Positions 1 to 14,982 of a stretch of DNA of 64,000 nucleotides are shown one piece after another. The notes beneath the pieces were generated by a model, which worked only from the letters and a program-made list of their open reading frames with translations, was not told the DNA's origin and did no database searches. Position 1 is the stretch's first letter; every line of letters starts with the position of its first letter. A program made the position numbers and the translations under genes. The DNA is from Hyperoplus lanceolatus (Eukaryota > Chordata > Actinopteri > Uranoscopiformes > Ammodytidae), in the NCBI GenBank assembly GCA_026929865.2, contig CM049418.1:11972001-12036000 (forward strand), written 5' to 3'.

Positions 1-1214
1 CACACACACACACAGGGATGACTTGGCAGCAACCCCTTCTACAGCCTGGGGACTCTGAGGCTGCCTGGTGTTGATAGGTTAGTGCTGTTTTTCTTTCACA
101 AATGCAAACAACTGAGATACATAAATACCAGTGCCACCTGTCCATCCAATGGGCTAATTAAGTTTGTCCTGTGAAACCCATACTTATCCACTCTACTATT
201 GGCTGTAGACAGGTTATTGATTGTACGAAAAATTGTACATGTCGATATTAGAAGGTGGATCCAATATTTAGGTGTGAATGTCATGGAAAAATACATTTCC
301 CCAGTGGCATCGATACAATTCAATTTCTGCATTGGTGATGCCTTTCATTTAGGATTGATTTAGTATGCACTTATACATTGATGGAACTTGGAATTCATAA
401 TCTGTGTATCTGCACAAAAGCAAAAGCATAGAAAGGCAGCTTGGCCCAGTTCCACTTCCGCTTGCCAAGACGCTTGTCGGTGTAACTTTTGAGAGTAAGC
501 ACTGGCTTCAATGCTTTTGGCTAAAGCTGCACTGGGCACCTTTGCACTTTGACAGCCACAAGTGGTATTGAGAGATAACTGTTAGAATGTATGAAAGTTG
601 GACGGACTCAAAAGCTTTACATTTATTTATGTACCTGCTAGCAGGGGATGAAAATGATTGAGCCACGGACAGCGCATTGAGCCTTCATTCTGGTTAGCTG
701 GGTTTCTCTCTTTATGTGCTCTTTGACGACTGGATGGGATTTGTCTAACTATTATGTGCGTCAACGAATGGGACGTGAAGAAGTAGGGACAGTAAAAGTG
801 ATAGACAAGCAAATGAAGAAATAACAGAGAGTTGTTAGTGAGACTATCCATCTGTCTGCTTCTATGTGTCTGCATTGCCAGTCTGTGTGTAAGGATGTAA
901 AACCCAGCACAGTCATAAGAAGAAAAAACTAAATCACGTCCCCAAAGTATGGCAGATGGATGCAAAGAACATTAACTGATCTCTGGGACATCAGCAATGC
1001 AACCATGTGACTCACCATGACAACGACCTTTTGCCCAATAAAGTGTTGTTTGTTATGTGCCTATACACTTAACTGTACTGTCTATGTCATTTAAATGCTT
1101 GAACAATTTACAGAAGGTTTCTTAGGTGCACGCTAAACACAAACAACAAAAAAGCTCAGTCTATTCATGTCGGGAGCAAATATAATAATAATATAAAAAA
1201 AAAAATTCAGAAAA

Positions 1215-2043
1215 ATCGAGTAACAAATTAGGGACTCACCCATGCACACGTCCTCTGTATCAGATTACCACAACACTGTCACACACTTCTCCCAATGGTG
1301 CACACATAACTTCCTCCATCTCAATGTAGCCAAAACAAAAGAAATAACAATAGGTACCCCATCACCCCAGCCCCCCACTCTCATCAACAATGACACAGTA
1401 GAAACAGTTGACAGCTTTAAAATACCTTGGACTCACACTGGACAATAAACTCACTTTCGACCAGCACACAACGGACATTCAGAAAAGGAGCCAGCAAAGA
1501 CTATATGCCATACGCAAACTCAAAGGACTATGTTGCACCCCATCTCCTCCTTCTGTTATATCAAAGCATTGTCCAGCCCATCCTGCTCTACTGTTCCATC
1601 TGTTTCTTTAACATGCTCACTGTCAAAAACCGGGTCAAACTTACACGTGTCACAAACATAACTGCCAAATTAATCGGTCTCCCCACACCCACACTGTCAG
1701 AGCTCAATGTCAAGGCCATCTCATGCATCGCATTTACAATAGCACAGGACAACACACACCCACTCAACTGTCACTTCACCATTATGCCCTCCGGACGCAG
1801 GTACAGGTCCCTGTTGTGCAGGAGGGCTCGCTATGGCAAAAGCCTGGTACCTGCAGCTATAGCAGCCCTCAACAAAAGGCCAAGATAAATCACCCCAGTC
1901 CCACTCTGTTTATATATTCTGTATGCATGTTTATTTTGTTGTGTTTGTTGTCCATCTGTCTATTGTCTGTCGGCGTGCGGCCCATACATGTACTGTGGAG
2001 TGAAAAAGAATTTCCCCTAGGGGACAATAAAGTCTAAAGTCTC
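1215..2043 (+). mobile_element. 5'-truncated CR1/L2-like LINE, reverse transcriptase C-terminus and 3' end
   Basis: A broken open frame encodes the C-terminal part of a non-LTR retrotransposon reverse transcriptase. Recognisable pieces are FLHLNVAKTKE, YLGLTLDNKLTFDQHT, LLYQSIVQPILLYCSICFF and the ending MPSGRRYRSL...RYGKSLVPAAI. Reading it needs three frames: one shift near 1421-1425 (an extra A after SFK) and another near 1535-1555. The last frame stops at 1888. The following 150 bp ends tttcccctaggggacaataa followed by AAAGTCT repeats, the style of 3' tail seen in CR1/L2 LINEs. An A-rich tract lies just upstream (about 1180-1206). It is a dead 5'-truncated copy; the clade is inferred from the tail and C-terminus. 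Confidence 0.85.
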
Positions 2044-3991
2044 TAATAAACCCAATTTGTCTTAACCATTTGTCCCCCATATTTGAAATCAATGCTCTGT
2101 CACTGGATGGAAGGATGCTCAACATTTTCTGTCTGTGACTAGTGATTAGACCAGTGTGTGTACCAACAGGGAGACTTCCATGTTATGCTTTGGTCTGAGT
2201 CTCAAAGACAGCTGGCATAGTTGCTGTGATTTCTCTTACTCGAAACCAGGACAAAGACATATTTTTACAATACAATATTTTCTGGGCACTGTGGTTTCCC
2301 CTTGTTGGGAACATGTCCATCCCTTCAAAAGGCAATACGTTGGGACTGTGAAGCAACATTTTTTGAATTTTGTGTTGGCAAGCACATCTTGTGACTGTCA
2401 CACAGAATGCTCGGGGAGGAACTGCCTACTCTATATTCTATGTTCCAACCACACACTACTGCATGCACTGAATCAGTGGGAGTATACATTACAATTTCAC
2501 CAGCATGCAGAGTAAACTGTCTCCACAGTAAGTGAACAAGTGTGTTCCTCCCACAATGCAACATAAGATAATACAAAAGTTAACAAAAGCATGTATTCCA
2601 ATGATGCTCAGGCTCACTATATATACCAAACAGTGATATACTACTGTATATACTATGGAAATGGGACACAGTTGTTATATGGTAGTGAATATAAAATCAA
2701 TGTGTTAGCCCATAGGGGACAATAAACACATTTATATGTATCATATGTACAGTATATAACAAACATTTTTGAGTGTATTGTATTTGCTCTATAATTGATA
2801 TGGGTCAGAAGTTCCTTCACTTATGTACATAAACAACATTTGTTTATGATCAACGTGATTAGGGTTTGATTTCTAGTGCAACTGTTTTTAACTGACCCTG
2901 TTCTCTCAAAATTGGTGGAAGTGCTCCGCTAAACATCTGATCCTGGCTTCAACAAAGGAATTATTGATTTACACACCAATATCAAAAAAATATTGAATTT
3001 TCTCGCTGCACATCATTACTCTTTAGCTAACCCTTCAATATATAGAGAAAAACGAAATCAGCCCGACAGAGATTTTTCCTTTTTTGCCGTCTCACTCCTT
3101 TGATTCATCACACAGAAGACTTTCTGAATAATGATTTCAGAGCAGAAACAATAAAGGGGAGGCTGGAAATATATGTGTATTAAGACAAGTTGAAACTTTT
3201 AACCCCAGGTACATTTTTTGGGAGAAAGACATTAGCAAGATTCTTTGCTTCTCTATAGTTTTTCTTTGACCAATTTGTATTTTTGACATACACTACACAA
3301 TAGAATACATGCAGTGGTTAGAATTATATTATGTGAATAAAGTGATATACTAGGACAATGAATCCATGACAGAGGTTAGAACAAATAATTGCTAATTACA
3401 CGTATCGGTGCTAGAAATGTTCATGTTGCATAGCAGGAAGCTATAGAGATGACATAGTACAATCTTTTTTTTTCTTGCTTTATTCTATTCTATTCTGCTG
3501 GGTAGAGAGATCAGGGCTTATTTTAGCGTGTCATAATCCCTCCCATTGCTGAGGAAAAAAATATTCTTGCTATTCTAGACGCGAGGTATGAAAACAAGGT
3601 GCTGCCTGATTCACAGCAGCCGCGAGACAAATATCCGCAACATAGGTATTCCCAGTTGCTTGGCTGCCCACAGAGCCAACAGTGGACGACAACTGTTGAT
3701 ACAATGGACCAACACAAAGCGGCCTGTGTGGAGAGTGTGGCCACACCAGATTTGCTTTAGCACACACAAATCCCAAGAGGGGGACAGTGGTAGGTGTTAT
3801 TAGACCTGTGTGTGTGTGTGTGGGTTCAGCAGCTGTATGATGACATCATAGATCTGTGTGTGTCTCACATGTGTTCTTCTTCATGTGTCACTTGCCAAAG
3901 TGTGCTGCCACTGTCATCTCCCTCCCTCTTCCTTCCCGACTGTGATCCTGGCCCCTCAAGCTCTCTGGCTAGACATCAGAGGGCCGCTCTA

Positions 3992-4145
<154 letters not shown>

Positions 4146-6431
4146 AGAAGTTGGCTAAAAGGACCAATGTGAGACCAAAGAACCAAGGTCATGCTCCGGG
4201 CGTAGACGGGGGGATGCTGTCATCTCTTTCCAACCTGGATGCAAAGTCACATAAAAACTGCCAGAAGGAAACCAATATGGCCACCTGTTTGGCTGCAAAT
4301 ACAGCAAGGGCAATTAGTTCAACCAGGCAACACACATGGGTGGCCAAGGGAATGATGATGAGGGGAAAGTTTGCAGGTTTTGCGAATTTGGCTGTGGGTT
4401 TTGCTGCAGGAAGGGCTTTAAAGGAGAGGGTGATGAATGCTTAAAAAAATATAAGAGAAAAAGAAAACTACCAGGCTTCATTTAGCATTCAGGGCGAACA
4501 TCTCAACAAAGGGGGATGAAATAGAACTGAACAGAGAACAAAAGTGAATTGAACAACCTAAAAAATTAGAATGAAGATATTTTTCTTTGAGCAAATGAAT
4601 GTCCCTCGCCTGCTAGCAGCAATTGGGACGTTTTTTTTTAAATAGTGGCTCACAAAGGAGCAAGGTCACACCTCTGCGTCGAGGTTAAACTGAGAGGCTA
4701 ATCTACAGTAGGGGCTGTACAAAAGGCTGCGCTTAACTGCAACACTAAAAGGTGCCTTAATTATAAAGCAGGTGGCTCTTGAGGTAGCAAGCTGTCACAC
4801 AGTGGTGAATAAGTCGCCAAGCGGTTCTTCCTGCTGTCTGTATAATCCATGCGTTGATGCTTGAATGACGATGGCAATCAGGTGGGCTGTATCGCACGCT
4901 ACAGTGCAGAAACTACTGACACATGGCAGTACTGGAAGGAGCATATGAATATAGAATTTGGGTAAGTGTGTGCGTGGAGTGTGCGCGTGGAGGAGGATTT
5001 TTTATTTCAAAAAGACTAACTCCGATTTGAAGTACACAGCGGTTGATAGAGCAACAGCTGTCAATGGCTTTAACAGTCCCAATAGCTTTAGTCCACATCT
5101 CTCAAATCATAAACTGTGGTAAACTATAACGTATAGTGGAATCCAAAGAAACAGGGTGCAAGTCATCCTGAGAAGACCTCTGCAAGATACAGTTACCCAT
5201 AATACCCTTCTCTGTACAGGAGTTGTTTATGTGTATCTTCATATAGCCTATTTCTGATAAATAGATCTACGCACAGACGGGAAGAATGGCTGGCACAGAC
5301 AAGAGTCAGTATATCCTAATGCTCAAGGGCTGTGGCCAGTTCTTGATGCTATTTTCTGCTAAGGGATGAAAAGCTAGATTTTGGGGCCAATCACCATCCA
5401 ACGAGCAACCATGGTTTCAGCACTGTAGTAACGCTCTGGTGAATTTCCTACTTTTGTAAAATTAGCCTCCTTTGGACCAGCGGGCGAATCAGGTCTCTTC
5501 CCCTCATTACCTTATGTAAAAACACTAATGGCGGCGTTCCTTTGCCAAGAATCCCTTCCAATCACTAGCAGCATCCCCTCCCTCTACCATGACACTCAGG
5601 ATTTATGCTTCCAAGCAGCAGGGCATATTAACCATTTGGGACAGTGTGCTGTCTTGTATCCACTTTCATCTCTCATAACTCAACGTAGGACACCATCATA
5701 TTTCAGCCCCCTCAGTGAATCTTCAATTATCTCGCTCACTTCCCCCCCCCCCAAACTCCACCTATACTTTAATATTTCCCTCATTCTCTTTCCTCCTCTT
5801 TCTTCATCTTTATCTCACACTGTCTTTCTCTCCCTCCAGGGCCGTGACTCATCCGGAGACTTGGCTTGAATGCAGAGGATAGCATTGCTCGCAGAATTAC
5901 AATAACTTGAGGGGAATAAATATGGCCTAATTGAGAAAATGATGTAATATTGATCCTAAGGCCTCCAAAGCTTTGGCTTTCGTTGGGGTCTGGGACATTC
6001 AGAGCGTTGGCTGTATGTGAGAGTGACTGTGTGTGACGTTTGGGATATAGGTGTTGCTGAGGCTGGCTATGTTGTGTGAGACTCTCCAGAGGAACTGAAA
6101 ATGTGTCTTGTGGTGGTGTGATGAGAACTTCCTCAGTTCAAAAGCACAAGACTACCTGAGTTTGAGCTAGCTGGGCGAGGATGTGTCACCGCCTGCAGAA
6201 TGTACCGTATGTAACCCTACAGAGCTGCTGCTTTGCACGCAGTGATGCTTTGAAGACACCTCTAATTTAAAACTGGAGTAGGGGAAATATCCCTTTGTGT
6301 TGTCTGTACCAGTGCCAGAAAGGCTGGTGACAGTGTTAGTAAATTCTTCACACATCAAAGCCAAGTTGTGTGGGGTTTGGGTTCAAATGTTTAATTTTTT
6401 AATTCTTAAGTTATTTAGAATGATATCCTTG

Positions 6432-6548
<117 letters not shown>

Positions 6549-7604
6549 CCCCCACCCCTAGGTGTCATCTGAAGACAGTACATGATACAAGTGAGAGAAA
6601 AAAAAATCAATAAACCCTCATCTGATCATTATGTCTTCTTGACCCTTGGATGTTTACATCGTTTCTCCCAGGCCTTTGGTATTTACTTTGAACATAATCT
6701 ATCACATGTATATCTACCTATCTGTGGCATTCATCACACAGCTTGTTGTCAGCAGAACATTCAGGAGACCAGTATCTATCATTAAATATTGAAAAAAAAA
6801 AAACGCCTGGATCAATGCTAGAAGTATTGATATCACACCATCAAGATCAAATCCATGCAGCTACAAGAAAAAAATCACTTCCAGGATAATGGGATGATAA
6901 TCATTCACAGATTGATGAATTCAAGCAAAGGTTATACATGTCCAAACCATCTGTTGGACTGAGGTTGAACCCACATTTTAACAGTGTGGAGAAAGGTGAC
7001 ATTTTGTGTGCTGTCTAAGTGCACTTCGTCATTCCTTCCAAATGGTGGACCTGCACCAGAACAACAGTGCATTGATGTGGCTAACCTCATCGTTACCAAA
7101 AGACTGCACATTCTATTTTGATATTTGCTTCCAACTCCCAAGTCAATTACGGATAACGATGGTTTTGTTCTGAGGTCTCGTCTATTTATAGCATTAGAAC
7201 GTGTAGCTCCCTGTGATGAGGTACTGAAAACCAATTTCAAGTGTACACTGTTATTCACCAACCAACAATTAGGAGGCTCAACCTCAGAGAGAAGTGCAGA
7301 TAGTCAGATGTTTTATAGGAGCCTATGTAGAACAAAGGGATGCTCACAGTTTCTCACAATTCGGAGAGGAAGCGATACAGATATTCAAACTATGCAATTA
7401 AGGTCAAATAATGCGTTTGTATAATGTAACAGTGTTTTAGAAATTAATGTTAAATCTTATTCAGACATATTTTTCAGCATGTGTATCCTATATAACATTA
7501 AACAGTTAAAATCACCACTAATTTATCTTTCATTTGGACACCCTAACATTACATCCATGTGACATCCATGTGTCTAATTTCAAGACCATATGCATATGCT
7601 GCTC

Positions 7605-7810
7605 AGCCTCAAGCCATCAGGGAAGACTTTCTAAAAGATTTGGAACCTGGCTGCGGGGAATCGTCCCATTCATACACAACTACATTAACAAGGTCGCTAC
7701 TGATGTCGAGTGGTAAGGCCTGCATTCAAATGGATCCCAAAGATATTAAATGGGGTTGAGGTCAAGTCTCCGTGCAGGCCCTGCCAAGTTCTTCCACACC
7801 AAACTGAGCA
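7605..7810 (-). pseudogene. Decayed Tc1-like transposase C-terminal fragment
   Basis: On the minus strand the sequence reads VWKNLAGPARRLDLNPI and then, after a stop, YLWD. This corresponds to the conserved Tc1 transposase segment ending in DLNPIEHLWD around the last catalytic Asp. The DNA on the plus strand (ggggttgaggtcaagtctcc, then gttcttccacaccaaac) is close to common fish Tc1 copies as I remember them. No terminal repeats were seen. Stops and small indels show it is a relic. Confidence 0.7.
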
Positions 7811-10473
7811 GTAAATGTGAGATCAGACAGAATGTGAAGCAACCACTATGTTTAAATGATGCAAGATGGTGTGAACTGACACAAATTCCTCGCAGGCTAC
7901 ATACAAAATATGTGGATAAGGATGTCCACATGACATAACCCATAACTGGCACTCATTTTGTTATTTGGTGTATTTCTTTAATACATTATTTGACAAAACT
8001 TAGCTGTTGGAATTATATCTACCACTTAATAGAACATCTAAAATCAAAAAATGCCCACTCATACATAAAGCGTTTTAGCGTCAATCAACAAACAAAAGTA
8101 GAATAGTTTTTTGCCAACTATTATTGTTACTTCTAAATTACAGAAAGGTGCACCAAAGCATTCAAGTGATAGCTTCAAAATGTACTACGGAGGAATATAG
8201 CAAATAGACTCAAGACACCACCAACTAGTTTGTTCTCTGCTGCAATTTCAATTCAAAACTGTCTGCGGTGTCATAGTGTCGAGTGTCAGGGGAAGAAGTG
8301 TGATATCCCGAGGAAGGAGGCAGTTGAAACGGCTTGGAGTTATAACAGCCAATCATGCTCACAGGGGAACTTTGTGGCTATTCCCAGAATGAACATCGCA
8401 AACAGAGTGCCCACAATGGCCCTGAATTCAATCTAACCCAAAATAAAGTGTCAGGAAAAGTAGCCAGGTAAGACCGCAGGACATGTCAGCTAGAAAACAG
8501 CATAATACTAAATCAAATCTGGCAAAGGCAATTTTTCTCAAAGTTCGTCTGAATCCCTGGGTGGATTGAGCTCGATAAATTATTATTATTTTTCCACAGG
8601 GAAGACACAAACATGTTTATGCGTTAAAGAATTAATGGACCCTTCGTCAAAGAGTTTAATGTTCACAAATTGTCCACATTAGCGATCTGCTAGCAATGGA
8701 CTTACACTGCGGTTGGTCTGTTTTGGCTAGACTGCATTCAATTATTCTAAATTGGCGCAAGAAGTGAAAGCACTTCAACTATTAGACCAATTTACAGACC
8801 CAAATAGTATGTGAGAAGGCAGTGGAAAGATGTGGCCACTAAGGGCTGAGAAGAACATTGAAGCTATGGTGCTTATATTTCTCATATAAATGAATGTCGG
8901 TCAAATTGAAGACATTTCCAAACGAGTTGACACAAAGTTTTCACTACAGAAGTTATGCACTATAGCTTTAATACAACGTGTTGTAATCAAGCATCTCAAA
9001 AGTGATCAATAATAAAAGAGGAACCACATCCATTAGGAGACGAAGAAGGAACTGAGCCACAAACCAAGTTAAGTGCACGCTGATTAAATGGGGCCGCCCA
9101 TGTGTTCTCCGCGCTCATCCCTTGAGTTCCACAACAAGAGCTTGAAAAGTGTCTCTTCACGGTCGCCTTTTCCTGCACTACTCTGCTTTCTCCCTCTCAC
9201 CTGCCTAATTAACTGTCAGTTGGAGCCATTTATGCTCCTATATTTCATGGGAGAACGCATATTAAAATTCCACCAGAACTGCCACAAACCCTGAAAGCAT
9301 ACCCATGCGTTTGAATGGGCCTCTCTGCGGTTGACAAGAGCCCACTAGCCGGCAACACAGAGGGGGAAGTGATAGGGGCTTGTACAGCTCCAGAATCAAA
9401 TAGGTGTTCATATATTATGTACACAGTGCTGCTGACTGTGTGTAGAATATCAATGAGATGGAAGGAGGAGCATTCACTCAACTACTAATCCTCATCCAGT
9501 TAAAATGAAAATGAAAATCAATATTCAATTGGATACAGATAGCTAAGGGGATGAAAGTCTATTGATAAAAAAAGGGAAATACAGTAAAAGGTGCACCGTG
9601 CCTCAGGTACTCTAAATCAACCACAATAAGCAGTACATTTATTTCTCTTTGGAACACTAGTGCCTGTCCTCTTAGCAACCAGGTAATGGATTTTGAAAAT
9701 CCCCATCATCCACTATGAAACACTTAATTAGAGGGGGGAAAAAGCCATTTAGGCTTTTATCCATTATCAAATTAAAGCTGCAATGATTTGTGCCTATTTT
9801 CTGATTGCCACCTTTTACCTCTGCAAGCCAGTTGTGTTCATCGTCCATGACAAATTTACTTCAAAGGAAGCCTTCATCATGACCCATTTTCCATTCTACC
9901 AACAGCTGAGCTCTCGGCCAATGAGGTACAAGAGCAGGAATTTTCCCATGAGCTCCTGTTCATCAAAAGATGGCAGGGCAAACAAAACGCTATGGTTCTG
10001 AGGCAGCCGAATGAGGGAGAATTGCTTTATCATAGACAAACATTACTTCAAGGTAAGATCGATTACACATGGCCATCTGAAATAAATGAAATATATAGGA
10101 AGGTGATCAATGCTGCAACAAAATATAGCAACATAGCAACAGTGAATTCTCCTTCACAGCGGGCATTATCGAGAAATAACCAACCGAAGGGTGATTGACC
10201 AATCAGAGCACAGCATTAATCAGCGTTGTGTATTAAAAATAAAGAATTTGCGGTAGGAACTAGAAAAAAACATGAGTATGAGTACCATTTGATCCCAGTA
10301 TTTCCAACATACATGCACAGCTAGAAAAGGAATTGAGGCCTATCGCTCAGAACAAAGCCAGTTGAGTAGAACGGGACCTACTTCCAGGGCTTTGATCAAC
10401 TTATCTTGCAATATGAAGCGACGTCATTGTGACGAGCAGGCTTATACCACAGCAAGTAAACACGTTTCCTTAC

Positions 10474-10548
10474 CTATTGCCATCTCTATGACGCTCATTT
10501 GGCTCTCTGAGGGGAACAGGATTTTCGGCGGCTTGTCCGTCAGGGGAG
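10474..10548 (-). CDS. il1rapl1: IL1RAPL-family receptor, 75-bp linker exon into Ig domain 3
   Basis: This short exon was found by looking for the conserved TDKPP motif of the Ig2-Ig3 linker. The acceptor is tcttttcacag, two bases (CT) complete an Ala codon from the previous exon (G|CT), then 24 codons follow, beginning PLTDKPPKILFP and ending SVIEMAI. The last base G precedes the donor ATAG|GTAAGG (phase 1). Length (2+72+1 bases) and phase match the human exon as I recall it. The first half is common to both paralogues, and ILFP...SVIE looks more like IL1RAPL2 than IL1RAPL1. The exon continuing Ig3 (expected motif IYWMKGEKF) was searched for by eye in 1-10473 and not found. Confidence 0.9.
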
Positions 10549-12094
10549 CTGTGAAAAGACAAACACAGAGAAAGAGCACATTTCACATTGAATTCATCAT
10601 CTTTCTCCCCAATGGACTGTGGGAGTATGATTTATTCAGCAGAGACCACAATAAAGGCTGCATTAAAATATGAACAAATACATGGAAATATAATATCTAA
10701 AGGGTTGAACAGAGAGAAAAAATTACTATGACTCAGAATTCAAAGCATCAAGGCACATGCTTGTAAAGCGGCAGCTGCTTCAATGCTAATGCTATCCATC
10801 CCTTGTATAAAAAAAAACAAGCGTGTAAGTGATGGTGGGGCTTAGGACTGCAATACAGCCTGTAGTGTATGTAGTAGTAAACTAGTAAACCACTTCCGAA
10901 TCTATAGTGTACCCCGAGGTAAAAATAATTCACTGCTGCTTTGGATAAGAGTAGCCGAAGGTGATGCAGTATTGCCAGCTGTGTGTGATATGACTGGATA
11001 ATTTGCGTCTTGAAATGTAAGCGTTTAGGACTGTCTATTACAATGTCAATAGTAAAAAAAAGAAAGCTCCCTCAAGGGGGATTTGTGGTACATTTTGGCA
11101 GCAACACGCAGGCAGCTGATTTGAAAGTCTATCACAGAAGATCCTCCGTCCCATCTCCCCTCGAAAAAATACCCCAACTCCAATTAGACAGCTTCTGAGT
11201 AACAATAGACATGCACTTAGAGGCTCCTCACTATTATGATTCCCTAATTGGTTCTAGTCTTCAAAGTGGCATCAGACAGGGTTTTTTTTTTCTATCTCTG
11301 CACTACTGGCAATACTCAAAAGAGATGGGGCTTGTTTCAGTAGAAATGACTTGTGGTTTGACTTGAGCTGTGATCGCTGAGCTGAACCTGGGGACATTTT
11401 GCAGAGTTTTCGTGAGGGAAGCGACACTATCCAAGTTTTCACTGAATGAGTTCCTCCACACTTCAGTCTTCTGGAGATCACTGCAGAATGTTAGCATGTT
11501 GACATTGAATGCTTTGCTAAAAAAAATAATAATTCTGGCTAGTTTCATCCCAACAACCGCAAATTAACAGTACATTTTTCTGAAATGTCCTTTTCCTTGT
11601 TGCACGTTATTCAGTGGTTCATTGTGAACATTCACAACTCCATTTTGCCTCCATAAGTTTTGTGATGCAACTGCAAGAACCTTACAATGAACTTTTAAAC
11701 GACACTGTCTTGAAAAGGCCAGTTAAATACACCCAAAAAGTCTTAACTCATCTATTTTGGCCACAATTGCATTTTATTCCAAGGATCCCTTGAATATTAG
11801 GAAGGCTCTTGGGGTTTTTGTAAGGACTACAGGCACATTTATGTTTGTATTTGAACGGCAAGTCCTCCAAACTAGATAAGAAAATATGTCATTGTCACAG
11901 TATTGTTTTGAATTTTTTTCTTTTTCTGCCAACATTTACGGCTAAGGTTTGGTTCAGTTTAGGCAACTTGATCTTCTTGGTCTGAAATTAAAGAAAGGAA
12001 AGATCACAGTCATGCTTAAAATACACCAGAATTAAGGGGATGTGAATGACGGTCGGATATAATGCACATAATCTGCATTGCTGCTTTTTTTAAG

Positions 12095-12250
12095 ATTATT
12101 TTTTGGCATTTTCAAGCTTTTTTTATTCGACAGTAAGAGTTGAAATGGGGAGACAGAGAGCGAGGGGGTGTGACATGCAGTAAAGGTCCAAGGGTCGGAT
12201 TCGAACCCGTGACCACTGCAACGAGGCCTGACCCAATATGGTTAGCACTC
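12095..12250 (-). mobile_element. tRNA-derived SINE relic, copy 1
   Basis: On the minus strand there is a polymerase III B-box-like GGGTTCGAATCC (near 12197-12208) followed by GACCCTTGGACC..., a TCTCCCCATTTCAACTC stretch, and an A/T-rich tail with GAAAATGCCAAAAAA. A second copy lies about 450 bp away in the same orientation. The A box is absent or diverged, so the 5' part is incomplete. Confidence 0.65.
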
Positions 12251-12559
12251 TTTAACAGACATTCTTAACAGAAAATCAAACAGATTCCATTTCAAGCATT
12301 ATAAAGTTTTTCTTTGCCAATACTTGTAATAAATAAGCAAAAATGACTTAATTGGCTTGACTTGTTTTCAAACTCTAATCAGTAATCAGTGGAAGATTGA
12401 AATACTTTAAGCTTTGCAGAGAAAAAAAACATTTTTAAGGAGCATCATATTAGAGAGAAAAACAGAAAATAAATGATACAAGTCTGCAGACTTTTGAGCG
12501 GACATGTCTGAGGAGCAAATCATTCCATAATGTCAAACACTATTGATGAAATATATATT

Positions 12560-12690
12560 TTTTTTTGTTGGCATTTTCAAGCTTTATAGTACAGAGTTGA
12601 AATGGGGAGACAGAGAGAGAGAAAGGGGGGACGACCTGCAGTAAAGGTACACGGGTTGGATTTGAACCCGCGACCACTGCAATGTTTCGA
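12560..12690 (-). mobile_element. tRNA-derived SINE relic, copy 2
   Basis: It shares with copy 1 the blocks ggcattttcaagcttt, agttgaaatggggagacaga, ctgcagtaaaggt and cgaccactgcaa in the same order. The B-box equivalent has mutated to GGGTTCAAATCC on the minus strand. It is shorter at the 5' end than copy 1. Confidence 0.65.
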
Positions 12691-14389
12691 TCCAGTTTTT
12701 TTCTTTGTTGATGAAATATGCTTTAATGATTATTTTGTTTCGTTATGGTTTGGACAGAAAAAATTAGATTTCTACTCTGACGGTGGGTTTTACACAAGCC
12801 AATGCTGAATTTGAAGAGAGCAAACGGTGCTCGAGCAGAGATGTAGAGCTGAATGTATTTATAGAAACATGAAGAGAGAGCTCAGCTGGGGATACAAACA
12901 TCAAACATGGAGGCACGGTTAGTCATTTTGGAACGTTATACATTAAATATTTGCAATAATGATTAAACAAGCAGAACACAGAAAAAAGGAATAACCATTT
13001 TGATACTTAAATATATAAAGTACGATAATTGGATATAGAAATAGGATAACTTTTCAAGCTCTTACTTATCGACCAAGTGGTATACATTATAGAAAGGCAC
13101 TCCGAGCAACTGCCTCCAGTAGCACCCGGAAGGTATAGCTAGAGTGTGTTTGAAGTTACACAATCGACTGCCAGGCCCAGGATTGTTAAAAAGGAAAATA
13201 GAAAAATGTGGTACCAGTTGAAAATAACCTGAACGCTTTAATGCTGCTCCTTGCAACACTTCCCAGAGTTCCAATAAAAACAACTCAACACGCCATGCAC
13301 ATGTAATAGGTCTCTGATACTTCAAGTTGCGTGGGGAAACTAGGCATGTCAAATATCTAAGATTGAGGCCCCTAGCTACACAGCAGGACTTTCTGAATGA
13401 AGTCGGAATCATTGTAATGATTCTACTGTAATGAAAATATTTGCTTAGTCAGTATGGATTTTTCAATGAGGGAGAGGGAGAGGGAGAAGACACTTATTTG
13501 TAATTCCCATTTGATCTAAAAATATTAAAAATTAATTCATATGCACTGTGTTGAATAAACTCAGCATGACTTTATGATACAGTATTGACTCATATAATTA
13601 GAATTCCTCTATAATATTATTTGGACTTTTTGTATTATCCTTTATGAAGACTCTCCAGGCACAACAGCCAGTTTCTATGACGACCAGAGGGAATACACAA
13701 CGATCGGCTCTTTCGGCCACTCTGCTCCCTTGAAACTTCGGCCTTCATCTCCTTTGTCCTTTGCATGTGACAATTCCCAACTCTTGAATTTAATTTGAGC
13801 AAACAGGATTATCTATTCAAATTCTCAATTGAAAAGGGCACGACCCACTGTTCACTGCGGTAACCTCACTTTGCAATTTAATCTTAGAAGACGGATGCAT
13901 TTCGATTTTTTTTCTTCTAAAAGTCATGTAGAGAGAATAGAGGCCCCTCTCTCTCTCTTTTATTCAAATGTGAATTCTCGTTTTGATTTGCATGTTGCAC
14001 TGAGCCAGTTGAGGGTGAAATCGCAAACGTGGAAGGTAATCAGAGTCCTGGTCATTTTTTTGGAATAAGGTCATTTTAACGCTGATGGTAACAAAGCGAG
14101 AGAACGTCGTTTTACTCTAGTAGGGATACTGCCCTTCATGAAAACCAAGGGCACGGTGCTGATATGCTCTTCCGCCGTTTGGTTCTCTCGGTGCAGGAGA
14201 GCATAGGAAACAGACGCATTCACACAGACAGTCACGTTTTCGAGATGCATTAGTGGCTGTTCTTCAACTACAAAACTCTAATTCTGTTGTGGGTTATTTT
14301 GAGTGGGAGTGGGCGGGCTCGTTTGCTGAAGGGCTATAAACACATCCAGCATGACCTGCTTCCCTGCCACACAAACAGTAGAAGCACAT

Positions 14390-14588
<199 letters not shown>

Positions 14589-14950
14589 CTGCAAACATGA
14601 CAAAACCCTGACGTTGATACCAGCTCGGAGAGAAAATCTGTCCCTCGCAGGCCCTGTGATCTACTCTCAGTGTGATCACATGATGATGGATGGGCGAGTG
14701 GAGTAATGAAATAGAAAGAAAAAGACCTTGTTCTCTCCCATTAACTCTACCGTCGCCTTCCCGCTCTCCAGCAACATCCGTCTGTCCCTCGCTCTACGTC
14801 TTTGCCGCTATGTCCGTCTGTGTCTCTCGCTCTCAAGGGATAGAGAGAGCGGCAAGATGAAAAAGGAGGGAGGGAGAGGGTTGTGGTCCTCTGTTCACAC
14901 CTCATTAGAGACCACTTCAGCATACATAGATTAAGAGGAGTAGTGAGCAA

Positions 14951-14982
<32 letters not shown>

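Noticed and set aside
13062-13412. 116-residue minus-strand open frame
   Set aside because: No conserved motif, no fitting splice phase for the host gene, and composition as expected of random intron.
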